Origin: JAWLEP01 sp964553045
GTDB taxonomy: Bacteria > Fermentibacterota > Fermentibacteria > Fermentibacterales > JCC-6
Length of the DNA stretch: 64,000 bases
NCBI GenBank assembly: GCA_964553045.1
Contig: CAZKJG010000002.1
Location: forward strand, 145,902 to 209,901
Direction of reading: 5' to 3'
The notes below the pieces were generated by a model. That model saw nothing but the letters and a program-made list of their open reading frames with translations, did no database searches and was not told the origin of the DNA. Shown here piece by piece: positions 43,963-52,285 of this stretch. The stretch's first letter is position 1; each line of letters opens with the position of its first letter. The position numbers and the translations under genes were made by a program.

Positions 43963-44048
43963 ACGGTTGGCGGGTAGGAATTCCCTCCACCAGGGCATCC
44001 GAGCCCTATTCCCTACGTAATCACCGTTCAATTCAAGTGCCTGGCACC
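43942..44048. repeat. REP-like long inverted repeat (family B, GGTGCCAGGCAC)
   Basis: A perfect 26-base inverted repeat (43942-43967 and 44023-44048) whose outer part reads GGTGCCAGGCACTTGAATTG. The 55-base interior has a second stem, GTAGGAAT (43974-43981) with ATTCCCTAC (44008-44016), which leaves one bulged C. This matches the architecture of the element at 8973-9069 although the sequence differs. It lies between the convergent arsC-like and DUF5916 genes and encodes the arsC-like stop codon. A third, gapped copy is at 49829. Confidence 0.8.
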
Positions 44049-44061
44049 TACATCGGTTGTG

Positions 44062-46221
44062 CTAGAGAAGGTAGCTCACCTTGGCGTAGAAGGTGGTGGT
44101 GGGGCGGGTGTACTCGCCGGGGGAGGGCATGCCGGCCTCCTGGCCGGCCAGGAGGTAGAGGGCGCTGCCGGGGGCGAACCGCCAGGTCAGCAGCAGATTC
44201 GCCCATCCGTCTCCGCTGACCTGGTCGTCGGCCGCTCCGTCCCAGATGCTGCGGAATCGGGAGATCTGGCCGTTCACGCGCAGGCTGAGCTCGCTGCCGG
44301 CTATCCAGTAGGCGGTCAGTCCGGCCGACCGCCAGTCGGTGTGCCTCTTCGACTCCGTATCCTCTTCCCAGCTCCATCTTCGGGTGGAGAAGGTCCGGTC
44401 CCAGTCCATGTTCAGCTCCAGCCTCACGCTGGCGGCCGGCTTCACGGCCGCGTAGCCGTTGTAGCCCTCCCTGGTTCCGTCGCGGAACCTCCCTCCCCAG
44501 GCGCCGGCATATAGGTAGACGGTTCTGCGGGAGTCGGTTGATGCGCTGATCCCGCCCTGCAGGCCACCGTCGTACTCCAACCCCGACGGGCCTTCGTACC
44601 GGTCGGTGTATCCCCCGAAGATCTCCGCCCAGGTGCTCAGGTGCCAGCGGTTGAGGAAGTTCACCCCCGTCGAGGGGTTGATCGACTGCCAGGTCACGAG
44701 CCCGTCCGGAGTGGCGTCATGGGCGGCGGACAGATTGCCCCAGGCGTTCTGCAGATGCCTGTGGCCCAGGGGGAGGTGGAAGCCGCACCGGGCCCACTTC
44801 TCAACCGAGCCGGTCGCGGTGGTGTAGCCGGCCATGTTGGCGTCGAAGTTCTCCTGGAGGTACTCCACGCCGCCTCCGTAGTCGAACCGCTCGTCTATCC
44901 TCCTGAAGTAGGTCCGGAAGGCCCCGTTCTCGTTCCGTGGGCCGTGGCGGCTCCAGCTGCCGGCCGCATCGCCGTGGAGCACGTGGCTGCCGGGCAGCCC
45001 CAGGGAAGCGTCCACCGCGGCCACCCTCTGGTAGTGATAGGACAGGGAGTCCTGGCCGGGCACGTCAGCGGATGTCAGGCTGAGGCCCAGTGAGGAGTAG
45101 CCCGATGTTTCCCGAAGAACGCGTGCGGCCAGGTAGGAGGTGGCGGGGGACAGAAGGTCGCCGCCGTCGAAGACACGTCCCGTCACTGCGCTCATCAGCC
45201 CGTAGCGAATGCCGCTGCGGTCTCCTGTGAGCCGGGCCCCGCCCAGGATGGGTATCACTTCGCCGTTGGGTGCCACCGCGCCTATTCGGCGGGAGTAGAA
45301 CATGCCGAAGGGCATGGCGAAGAGCTCGGACTGCTCCAGGAAGAAGGGACGCTTCTCATCCAGGTAGGTCTCCCAGTTGGAGAGGTTGACCTGGTCCAGG
45401 TCGGCCTCCACCTGCCCGAAGTCCGGGTTGACCGCCAGGTCCAGGGTGGTGCTGGCCGAGAGCCCCAGCTTAAGGTCGGCGCCCAGATTTCCCCAGGCTT
45501 CGGTCCCGTCTCCCGGCAGGTCCTGCAGCCTTCCCGCGCCGTACACGGCAAGCTCCCTGGGCAGGTCAAGCGGCACATGGGGCATGACCATCTCGCCGAA
45601 GTCCTCCACCCGGATGGACCCGTCGGCCGACATCGGATAGAGGAAGCCGCTCTCGTTGGTCCGGCTCATGGTGCGCTTGACGTTGACGCCCCAGGTCTGC
45701 TCACCCTCGCAGGGGTAGCGCAGCGCGCTCCACGGAATTCGCATCTCGGCGGTCCATCCAAGGGAATCCATCTGCACAGCGCTCTCCCATACGGCGTCCC
45801 AGCTAGCATCGTACCCCCCGGCCTCGGTGATCCGCATGTCGTACCGGGTTCCGGCCACGCTGACCATGAAGACGTAGCAGTTGGACCTGTCGTGGAAGGT
45901 GTCCAGCATCACCCCGATCCAGTCGGTGGCAATGTCCGTATCCCGGGGAGAGGCGGCCACCACGATCTCATCCGGGCTGCTGTCGTACATTCGCAGCCCC
46001 AGATAGACCGCCTCGTCATCGATGGCGATCCGTACCTCCGTGGGCTCCGTCATGGGGCTGCCCGGGTCGGGCCTGTAACGGACGAAGCTGTCCACCACCG
46101 CGGGCGCCCGCTGCCAGGCCGCATCCTCCAGGCCGCCGTCGATGTGGGGAGGATCATCTACCGCAACCGGCTGGAGCGCGGGAGCGGATGCAGAAATCAA
46201 GCAGATAATCAGAAGGCTCAT
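44062..46221 (-). CDS. CBM9/DUF5916 outer-membrane protein
   Basis: 719 residues with a signal peptide (LLIICLISASAPA). Residues 18-190 form a carbohydrate-binding module family 9-like domain (PPHIDGGLEDAAWQRAPAV, LGLRMYDSSPDEI). The rest is a DUF5916 beta-barrel-like region (LDLAVNPDFGQVEADLDQVN, YLDEKRPFFLEQSELF) ending in YAKVSYLL. Such proteins are common in Bacteroidetes-like phyla and are thought to be outer-membrane proteins for polymer use; the substrate is not known. It converges on the arsC-like gene across the family B repeat. Confidence 0.85.
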   Translation of the reverse strand: MSLLIICLISASAPALQPVAVDDPPHIDGGLEDAAWQRAPAVVDSFVRYRPDPGSPMTEPTEVRIAIDDEAVYLGLRMYDSSPDEIVVAASPRDTDIATDWIGVMLDTFHDRSNCYVFMVSVAGTRYDMRITEAGGYDASWDAVWESAVQMDSLGWTAEMRIPWSALRYPCEGEQTWGVNVKRTMSRTNESGFLYPMSADGSIRVEDFGEMVMPHVPLDLPRELAVYGAGRLQDLPGDGTEAWGNLGADLKLGLSASTTLDLAVNPDFGQVEADLDQVNLSNWETYLDEKRPFFLEQSELFAMPFGMFYSRRIGAVAPNGEVIPILGGARLTGDRSGIRYGLMSAVTGRVFDGGDLLSPATSYLAARVLRETSGYSSLGLSLTSADVPGQDSLSYHYQRVAAVDASLGLPGSHVLHGDAAGSWSRHGPRNENGAFRTYFRRIDERFDYGGGVEYLQENFDANMAGYTTATGSVEKWARCGFHLPLGHRHLQNAWGNLSAAHDATPDGLVTWQSINPSTGVNFLNRWHLSTWAEIFGGYTDRYEGPSGLEYDGGLQGGISASTDSRRTVYLYAGAWGGRFRDGTREGYNGYAAVKPAASVRLELNMDWDRTFSTRRWSWEEDTESKRHTDWRSAGLTAYWIAGSELSLRVNGQISRFRSIWDGAADDQVSGDGWANLLLTWRFAPGSALYLLAGQEAGMPSPGEYTRPTTTFYAKVSYLL

Positions 46222-46310
46222 ATTCTCCTATCCCAACCAGGCAACCATGTAATCGGGCTCGGACTCCGAATTCCTGACGCAGTTTGCTCGGACGTCCCGC
46301 GGTCCTCGAC

Positions 46311-47885
46311 TCAACTCACCGTATCGGGAGCCTCGTGCAGATACAGGCCGCCGTTCCAGCCGGCGGCCAGAATCCCATCCCGGACCGGCGCCGCGGCGGA
46401 GGCGAAGTACAGCGGATGGTCGCTGTCGTCGGTGGACGCCGCCTCAATGACATTGCCTCCATCCGGGCTCACGCACACCAGGGCGGTCTCGTGCTCGGCT
46501 CCGTGGATCAGCACCCAGCATCTGCCCGAGGCGTCCACCACCGGGTCTCCCTCGCTGTAGCCGTCGGGAAGATCTACGAAGAAGAGCTTCTCACCGGATG
46601 CATCGAACTTCGCCAGGAGGTTGCGCTGCAGCATGAACATGCTTCCGTCAGACCCTCCCGCCAGGAGGACGCCGTCCCTGAGCGCCTCGGGCCTGTTGCC
46701 GCATTTGGCGAAGCAGTCCAGCCTGCTGCGGCGGCCGAACAGCCGGCTGAGGAATCCCGGCCGCTTCCCGGGCTTCCAGAGGTCCATGGGCTCGCCCCGC
46801 AGGGAGAAGCGAAGCAGCCGGTACTGCTTCCTGCCCTCCCCGTCGCGCCAGGGACCGCTGCAGAGCACCACGCTGTCCTCGAAGGCGGCCAGCCCCACGC
46901 AGCCGAGCATAGTGAACCGACCCCAGTCCGAGGCGGATTCCGGTTCGTGACCTTCTACGGTTCTGAGCCCCCTTCCGTCCGCGGGCGACAGCACGTGCAT
47001 GTCCGGCCGGTCCTGCCTCCAGGCGATCACGCCGCCTCCTGGCAGCGGGGCCAGCCGGGGATTGCCCGGTTCGGAAGGAGCCTCCTCGAAGAACCGGCGC
47101 GACCACCTGACGGTCCCGCTGCCGTCCAGCGCCAGGAGCATGGGCGGGCCTTCGCCGTCCGCCACCGCCAGTACGGCACCGCCTTGGCCGTCCGGCGCGG
47201 CGGCATAGGCGTCGCCACCCCAGCTAGGACCGGCCTCCACGGCTTCCAGCAGCAGGAACCACATCCTCATCTTCCTCGGCGGGTGTATGCGCTCCCAGAG
47301 TCTCTCGGGAATGGCAGCCTTCTCGCCGCAGTGGCTGCAGACGGCCATTCTGTCCCGGGCTTCTGCTACAAGGTATCCCCCGCAGGAGGGGCAGCCGAAG
47401 GCCACGGGCCGCGAAGCCCCCTGGTCCACCTGCAGGTCCGATTCCGAGGAATCTGCGGCCAGCAGACCGGGGTCCTCGCCCAGCAGCGCGACTACGCCGG
47501 GCAGCAGGTCCTCGTATTCGCCGGGGACGGGACGGACGGAGGTGGGCTCTCCGCTCTCGGGGTGGCGCAGAGATCCTTTCTCGACCCCATCGCGCAGCAG
47601 GGCCGGATCGACAGGCCGGGATGTTCCCCCGTATCTGGGCGCCAGTCTGCCCCGGGTGACGACGAAGTCATGGTTGCCGAGTATCCTGCTTCGGCTTCCC
47701 TCGCCCTCTTCCATGCCCGGAGCCTCTTCCGGAAGCCGGCCAAGTATCGACTCCCAGTCATCGTGCTCTATCTGCAGCGTCTCCCCGCAGGCGTGGCACC
47801 TGACCGACGGAACCAGCGCGTTCAGGGGTACGGTTGTGTCGCAGCGGGGACAGGTGACCCCCGCCCGTAGGCATGCTCCTATCAT
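46311..47885 (-). CDS. double zinc-ribbon protein with C-terminal propeller
   Basis: 524 residues from the ATG at 47885. Two zinc ribbons (CPRCDTTV...CHACGETL at 11-34 and CPSCGGYL...CSHCGEKA at about 160-185) are followed by LWERIHPPRKMRMWF and a propeller-like C-terminal half (about 220-524: AVADGEGPPMLLALDGSG, WVLIHGAEHETALVCVSPDG). No membrane segment or signal is visible. The zinc-ribbon half is clearly paralogous to the protein at 48712-49827, which lacks the propeller. Function is unknown. Confidence 0.7.
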   Translation of the reverse strand: MIGACLRAGVTCPRCDTTVPLNALVPSVRCHACGETLQIEHDDWESILGRLPEEAPGMEEGEGSRSRILGNHDFVVTRGRLAPRYGGTSRPVDPALLRDGVEKGSLRHPESGEPTSVRPVPGEYEDLLPGVVALLGEDPGLLAADSSESDLQVDQGASRPVAFGCPSCGGYLVAEARDRMAVCSHCGEKAAIPERLWERIHPPRKMRMWFLLLEAVEAGPSWGGDAYAAAPDGQGGAVLAVADGEGPPMLLALDGSGTVRWSRRFFEEAPSEPGNPRLAPLPGGGVIAWRQDRPDMHVLSPADGRGLRTVEGHEPESASDWGRFTMLGCVGLAAFEDSVVLCSGPWRDGEGRKQYRLLRFSLRGEPMDLWKPGKRPGFLSRLFGRRSRLDCFAKCGNRPEALRDGVLLAGGSDGSMFMLQRNLLAKFDASGEKLFFVDLPDGYSEGDPVVDASGRCWVLIHGAEHETALVCVSPDGGNVIEAASTDDSDHPLYFASAAAPVRDGILAAGWNGGLYLHEAPDTVS

Positions 47886-48018
47886 CTGCCTGCCTCCTCC
47901 GGCTCCCGGGGATACTAATCCCTGCGGTCGCTGCCGTCTACGCTGGGACACTTGCCCGCTACCCTTTGCTGGACTATCCCTAGTACGGTTGCACGGCCCA
48001 CAAGCAGAGGAGGTATCG

Positions 48019-48483
48019 ATGGAGGTATATCTGGTTCAGCACGGAGAGGCCCTGCCCAAGGAGACCGATCCCGACCGGCCGCTCACCGCGGAGGGACGGG
48101 ACGATCTCAGGCGCGTTGCGGCCTTTCTCGGGAGGAGCGTCAGCATCGAGAGGCTGGTTCACTCCGGCAAGGAGCGGGCGAGGCAGACGGCCGAGATACT
48201 GATGACCATGCCCGGCTGCGGAGCCCCTCCCGAGGAGTCGCACGATCTGGCCCCCAACGACCCCGTCGAGTCCTGGGCGGAGAGGCTGGCAGAATCCGAG
48301 AGAAGCACCATGCTGGTGGGCCACCTGCCCTTCATGGGGCGCCTGGCGTCGCTGATGCTGACGGGGGAGGCCACAATGGAGGCCGTCAGGTTCACCCCCG
48401 GCACCATCCTGGGAATGAGCAGGACCGGGAGTAGGTGGCGGCTGGAGGTCATGGTCAGACCGGACATGGTGGGTTCCCTCTGA
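48019..48483 (+). CDS. sixA: phosphohistidine phosphatase SixA-like
   Basis: 154 residues. The ATG follows GAGGAGGT. The histidine-phosphatase motif is LVQHGEALPKETDPDRPL (catalytic His8; the usual Arg before it is Gln, as in some SixA homologs), with SGKERARQTAEIL and the second catalytic His in VGHLPFMGRL. SixA removes phosphate from histidines of phosphotransfer or PTS proteins. No cognate phosphotransfer gene is adjacent. Confidence 0.88.
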   Translation: MEVYLVQHGEALPKETDPDRPLTAEGRDDLRRVAAFLGRSVSIERLVHSGKERARQTAEILMTMPGCGAPPEESHDLAPNDPVESWAERLAESERSTMLVGHLPFMGRLASLMLTGEATMEAVRFTPGTILGMSRTGSRWRLEVMVRPDMVGSL

Positions 48484-48505
48484 AGGCCTGCGGAACGGCA
48501 GCGGC

Positions 48506-48715
48506 ATGACGCTCGTCCGGCTCTTCGACCACCGGCTCACCGCCGGGCTTCACGGCCTGCTGGGAGGTCGGGTGGGGCTCTTCGCGCCGGATTTCGATCA
48601 TGTCGTCCCGTGCGACCGAATGATCTCGGTCGAACGCAGGCCCCGCAGCATTATGAACCGGAGGAAGGTCTCCATGGCGCTCGAGTCCACCCCGCCCGAG
48701 AGCCTGCGAATATGA
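48506..48715 (+). CDS. possible small protein, 69 aa, coupled to the next gene
   Basis: The frame runs from an ATG at 48506 and stops in an ATGA overlap with the start of the next gene, which itself lacks a clear ribosome binding site. That arrangement suggests translational coupling. The peptide (MTLVRLFDHRLTAGLHGLLG...) is not recognised and its own ribosome binding site is weak, so a chance frame is possible. Confidence 0.3.
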   Translation: MTLVRLFDHRLTAGLHGLLGGRVGLFAPDFDHVVPCDRMISVERRPRSIMNRRKVSMALESTPPESLRI

Positions 48716-49827
48716 GTCGTGGGCAGATATACTACCGTTACCGCATAGGACCGGCCCCATTCATCCTGGGGCTGTTCATGCTGCTTCTGCTCGCCGCCAT
48801 GTACGCCGGCGTTCTTCACGGCCAGCCGGTGGTTCTGCTGCCGACGGGTATCATCTTCTTCGGTCTGGCCGTTCATCTGGTTCGGCACACGGCATCAGTC
48901 ACAGTACGGGTCGACGGGGAGACTGTCGTATACGACTACCGCAGCCTTCTGCGGTGGATACACCGTGAGATCGACCCCGAAGACATAGAGCGCATCACCC
49001 CGGACGTCATTTCCATGTGGCGGGGGTCGATCACCGAGAAGCTGGTGATGGAGCTCGCCGATGAGGAGCTGGAGCTGGTTCCCATCTACTCGGAGTCGGA
49101 CCCCGATGTACAGGGCATATACGATGCTCTGAACACCGCCCTGGAACGCAGGCGGCAGAGGAAGCTGGCAGAAGAGAGACAGACCGAAAAGGAGAAGCAG
49201 GAGGCCGGGGGAGAGAGGCTCTGGGCCGTTTTCGAGATGTCGCTGGAATGCCCTTCCTGCGGTACGCCCGTGCCTGTTGGCGGCCTAGTGGAGACCGCCG
49301 TCTGCCCTTCCTGTGGAACCGCCGTTGCCCTGGAAGCGGATTTCTGGGAGGACATACTGGAGGACGACGGCAGCGAGATCCGTGAGATGGAGCCGCGGGA
49401 GGCAACCAGGAGCCACATAATGTCATCTTTGGACGTGGACATGATGTACGGCCGCCTTGACCCCTACTGCCCATCCTGCAAGGAGTCCCTGTCGGTGGAG
49501 AAAGTGCCCGAAGGCGAAAGCATCCGTTGTCCCGCCTGCGGGACGGAGGCGGATGTCCGGCCCGCTCCAGCCTGGCTCTCGCGGGCCCTGGAGGGAGCCG
49601 ACATGGTTCTCGGCCCCATAGAGACAGGAGGCGGGGAGGACACCGGCAGTGCACCCGAGAGCGTCGCGTTCACCTGCCCCAAGTGCGGGGCAGGCCTAAA
49701 AGTGGACGGCAGTGACCGGATTCAGGAGTGCGAGTACTGTGGCCTGCTGTTTATGCTTCCGGACGACCTCTGGGCACTCTTTCATCCGGCTCCCACCAGG
49801 AAGCGCTGGTTCGTCCGCCTCACATGA
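48712..49827 (+). CDS. membrane protein with zinc ribbons, possibly 3'-truncated at a repeat
   Basis: 371 residues. Two membrane segments (about 14-50, PFILGLFMLLLLAAMYAGVL) and a PH-like beta domain (VTVRVDGETVVYDYRSLLRW) are followed by three zinc ribbons (CPSC...CPSC, CPSC...CPAC, CPKC...CEYC). The end, LWALFHPAPTRKRWF, aligns with LWERIHPPRKMRMWF of the paralog at 46311-47885, where a 300-residue propeller follows. Here the protein stops four residues later, one base before the family B repeat and the assembly gap. It may be truncated or shortened by assembly. Confidence 0.6.
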   Translation: MSRGQIYYRYRIGPAPFILGLFMLLLLAAMYAGVLHGQPVVLLPTGIIFFGLAVHLVRHTASVTVRVDGETVVYDYRSLLRWIHREIDPEDIERITPDVISMWRGSITEKLVMELADEELELVPIYSESDPDVQGIYDALNTALERRRQRKLAEERQTEKEKQEAGGERLWAVFEMSLECPSCGTPVPVGGLVETAVCPSCGTAVALEADFWEDILEDDGSEIREMEPREATRSHIMSSLDVDMMYGRLDPYCPSCKESLSVEKVPEGESIRCPACGTEADVRPAPAWLSRALEGADMVLGPIETGGGEDTGSAPESVAFTCPKCGAGLKVDGSDRIQECEYCGLLFMLPDDLWALFHPAPTRKRWFVRLT

Positions 49828-49828
49828 A

Positions 49829-49947
49829 GGTGCCAGGCACTNNNNNNNNNNNNNNNNNNNNNNNNNNNNNNNNNNNNNNNNNNNNNNNNNNNNNNNNNNN
49901 NNNNNNNNNNNNNNNNNNNNNNNNNNNNNNNNNNNNNNNNNTGGCAC
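49829..49947. repeat. third REP-like family B element, interrupted by the assembly gap
   Basis: GGTGCCAGGCACT (49829-49841) abuts the run of N, and TGGCAC (49942-49947) resumes after it. These match the outer ends of the left and right arms of the inverted repeat at 43942-44048. The gap therefore lies inside a family B element, with the zinc-ribbon gene's stop on one side and the convergent GHMP kinase's stop on the other. The true interior, which could include more than a hairpin, is unknown. Confidence 0.6.
49842..49941. other. assembly gap, 100 N
   Basis: Exactly 100 N bases, a conventional placeholder for a gap of unknown size. Sequence on both sides belongs to a family B repeat, which is the likely cause of the break. 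Confidence 0.99.
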
Positions 49948-50991
49948 TTACATGGGGGAGAGGGTGAGGGAAAGGCAGCGGACGTCCAGGTCGCTCTCCA
50001 GCTCCCGGGCCAGGGTCTTGCGATGGGACGGGCCGCGGCAGAGCAGCTGGGCGGTGCCGTCTCCTCCGGAGCCCACCCCCTTGCCGCCCCAGGCGTGGCG
50101 CTGCGCCGCGGGGTGGTGGAGGACGGCGTGGAGTCGGGGCGCGGCCAGCTGGGAGGGGCACACCGGGGCCAGGCGGCGGTCGAACTCCATCTGGGCCTCC
50201 TCCATCAATCCGCCGAGCATTTCCATGTCCCCCGCCTCCAGCGCTTCTCTCGCCCTGGCGGTGATGGTGAGGTTCAGTGGACCCAGGGCCTCCCGCACCC
50301 TGCGATCTCCGGCGGCGAATGCGCTGTTTAGGGCCGCCAGTATGCGGCGAGTGTCTTTACCGGCCCTCAGGTCCGCCACCAGCAGGTGCACCTCCGAACC
50401 CGGGATCACCTCCTCCAGGCGCATGGACTCTCCATCAAAGCGCAGGTCGGTCACCGCCCTGCCCAGGGCACAGACCTGGTCCATCCTGCCGCACTCCGAT
50501 CCGGTAAGCAGCTCGCCGCGGTAGGCGAGGTCCATCTCCTCCTCCACCGACAGTCCGAGTCCGTGTGCCCTGCTGAAGGCCCTGGCGGTGAGAACGCACA
50601 CAGCCGCCGAAGAGGAGAGCCCCTTGCGCAGCGGAAGGTCCCTGCGGTAGACGTCCAGGCTCAGCCCGAGCCCCGGGAATCGCTGCAGCACCACCGCCGC
50701 GGTTCCCACGGCGTAGGCGTCAAAATCGGCTTCCGCCGCCACCCGCCGCAGATGCGCGTACTCGGCCGGATGGCTGTGCGCAGGCCCGCGCACCCCGTCG
50801 GGACCCACCTGGCGGATCTCGAAGACGCCGTCGGCCGGCCGGGCCCTTCCCCAGAGGCCCTGGTCGGTGCCCGCCACCAGGCACCTCCCCACGGGCAGGG
50901 AAGGATCGCTGCTGCGGTAGCTTCCGGCCCAGTCGGAGTGCTCTCCGAAGAGACAGAGCCTTCCCGGGACGAAGAGCTCCACATCGCTCAT
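49948..50991 (-). CDS. GHMP kinase, galactokinase-like
   Basis: 347 residues from the ATG at 50991, five bases after AAGGTGG. Motif 1 is PGRLCLFGEHSDWAGSY, the ATP-binding motif 2 is PLRKGLSSSAAVCVLTARAF, and motif 3 is GKGVGSGGDGTAQLL, all as in galactokinase-type GHMP kinases. It should phosphorylate the anomeric hydroxyl of a sugar such as galactose, L-arabinose or glucuronate; the sequence does not say which. Its TAA stop touches the end of the gapped repeat. Confidence 0.8.
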   Translation of the reverse strand: MSDVELFVPGRLCLFGEHSDWAGSYRSSDPSLPVGRCLVAGTDQGLWGRARPADGVFEIRQVGPDGVRGPAHSHPAEYAHLRRVAAEADFDAYAVGTAAVVLQRFPGLGLSLDVYRRDLPLRKGLSSSAAVCVLTARAFSRAHGLGLSVEEEMDLAYRGELLTGSECGRMDQVCALGRAVTDLRFDGESMRLEEVIPGSEVHLLVADLRAGKDTRRILAALNSAFAAGDRRVREALGPLNLTITARAREALEAGDMEMLGGLMEEAQMEFDRRLAPVCPSQLAAPRLHAVLHHPAAQRHAWGGKGVGSGGDGTAQLLCRGPSHRKTLARELESDLDVRCLSLTLSPM

Positions 50992-51165
50992 GCGGACCAC
51001 CTTCCGGAGACGGAGTGAGGATCGAAGATACAGGTACTGCCATATCGGGGAAAGCCCCATGTACCGGGCCGGATACATCCGCTAGTTAGCAGTAAGAAGG
51101 TTCGCTGCCGGGCCGTCCCGACGGCGAAGGGAGATTCAAGTCTCTGCCAAACGGAGAGGATGGAA

Positions 51166-51369
51166 ATGTCGGTAGCAAAGGTAACCGAGATCAGCTCTAC
51201 TTCCACCGAGGGCTTCGAGGACGCCATCAAGAAGGGCATCGAGAGGGCTGGAAAGACCCTCAACAACATCCAGGGAGCCTGGGTGAAGGAGCTCAACGTT
51301 GACATCGACGGGAACGCCGTTTCCCGTTTCCGCGTGGACATGAAGGTAACCTTCATACTGGACGAGTAG
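51166..51369 (+). CDS. dodecin
   Basis: 67 residues, ATG with GGAGAGGA five bases upstream. The sequence VAKVTEISSTSTEGFEDAIKKGIERAGKT and GAWVKELNVDIDGN matches dodecin, a dodecameric flavin-binding and storage protein; the Trp in GAWVKEL is the residue that stacks on flavin. A strong hairpin follows the stop. In an organism with several flavoproteins for bifurcation, flavin buffering is a sensible role, though general. Confidence 0.93.
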   Translation: MSVAKVTEISSTSTEGFEDAIKKGIERAGKTLNNIQGAWVKELNVDIDGNAVSRFRVDMKVTFILDE

Positions 51370-51376
51370 GCCTGAA

Positions 51377-51409
51377 GGACGGGCCGGGACACCCCATCCC
51401 GGCCCGTCC
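51377..51409 (+). terminator. terminator-like hairpin after dodecin
   Basis: A perfect 13-base stem, GGACGGGCCGGGA (51377-51389) and TCCCGGCCCGTCC (51397-51409), with a seven-base loop, begins eight bases after the dodecin stop. There is no T-run, as often seen in GC-rich genomes. Confidence 0.55.
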
Positions 51410-51432
51410 CTGCCCCGGACGGAAAGAAGAAG

Positions 51433-52137
51433 ATGCCGCTTAGGGTTCTTCAGTTCAGGTACGGGACCGACAACCTGGCATACCTGGTCTGCGGTGAGAG
51501 TTCTGCCGCCGCCGTCGACGGAGGAGCGGCACGCGAGATCCTTCAGGCCCTTGAGGAGAACGACCTGGAGCTGAGGCTGGTCGTCAACACCCACACCCAC
51601 TCCGACCACACATGCGGAAACGACCAACTCCTCGAGGCCACGGACGCCAGGCACGTGCCAGTGGACGAACTCATCGCCAGGGGTCGTATCGAGCTGGACG
51701 GCCAGGTCGTCTCAATCGTGCACACGCCCGGCCACACGCGGGACTCGATATGCCTGGGGGCCGACGGTTTCCTCCTGACGGGAGACACCCTCCTCAACGG
51801 AAGGGTCGGGCGCTGCTTCAGTGGTGACGTGGAGGCGTTCTGCGAATCCATCCGCCGCATCGACTCGTCCCCCTCCGACAGCCTGATACTGGGCGGCCAC
51901 GATTACGTGGAGGAGTACATGGAGTTTGCCGCCATGGTGGAGCCGGACAACCCTCACATAGATGACTACCTGGACGGATACGACCCCGAAAGCGTCGGGG
52001 CCACCCTCGAACGGGAAAGAGGGGTGGATCCCTTCCTGCGCCTGGAGAAGCCCTCCGTCACATCCTTCCTCGAAGGGAAGGGGCTTGCGGCAGGCACGCC
52101 CCCGGACCGTTTCCGCTCTCTGCTGTCCCTGATGTAG
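51433..52137 (+). CDS. MBL-fold metallo-hydrolase, glyoxalase II-like
   Basis: 234 residues. The zinc motif is VVNTHTHSDHTCGN (HxHxDH), with HTPGHTRDSICL and LLTGDTLLNGRVGR further on, and GGHDYVEEYMEF near the C-terminus. The N-terminal half is a standard glyoxalase II-type hydrolase domain; the C-terminal 50 residues are a helical tail. Probable thioester or related hydrolysis, substrate not determined. It is followed by the promoter of the hydrogenase operon. Confidence 0.88.
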   Translation: MPLRVLQFRYGTDNLAYLVCGESSAAAVDGGAAREILQALEENDLELRLVVNTHTHSDHTCGNDQLLEATDARHVPVDELIARGRIELDGQVVSIVHTPGHTRDSICLGADGFLLTGDTLLNGRVGRCFSGDVEAFCESIRRIDSSPSDSLILGGHDYVEEYMEFAAMVEPDNPHIDDYLDGYDPESVGATLERERGVDPFLRLEKPSVTSFLEGKGLAAGTPPDRFRSLLSLM

Positions 52138-52166
52138 ACGATGTCACCGTTCCGTTGCCGATATGG

Positions 52167-52195
52167 TTGACAGGTATGGCGGTTCGGGTTCTATT
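52167..52195 (+). promoter_or_regulatory. promoter of the hydrogenase operon
   Basis: TTGACA (52167-52172) is a perfect -35 box; TCTATT (52190-52195) is a four-of-six -10 box at 17-base spacing. It lies about 90 bases before the maturation protease gene, with a stem-loop (52220-52236) between them. Confidence 0.55.
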
Positions 52196-52219
52196 CGCAA
52201 TACGTACGGTATTCAACAA

Positions 52220-52236
52220 GGCGGGCTCTGCCCGCC
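52220..52236 (+). terminator. stem-loop in the hydrogenase operon leader
   Basis: GGCGGGC-TCT-GCCCGCC (52220-52236), followed by CCTTTGTCCTTTG. It lies downstream of the candidate promoter and upstream of the first gene, so it could be an attenuator for the operon rather than the terminator of the metallo-hydrolase gene. A protein- or ligand-dependent switch is not visible. Confidence 0.45.
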
Positions 52237-52285
52237 CTTTGTCCTTTGCCCGCGTTTCGGGCTTGCCAAGTCTGGGGCACAGCAC

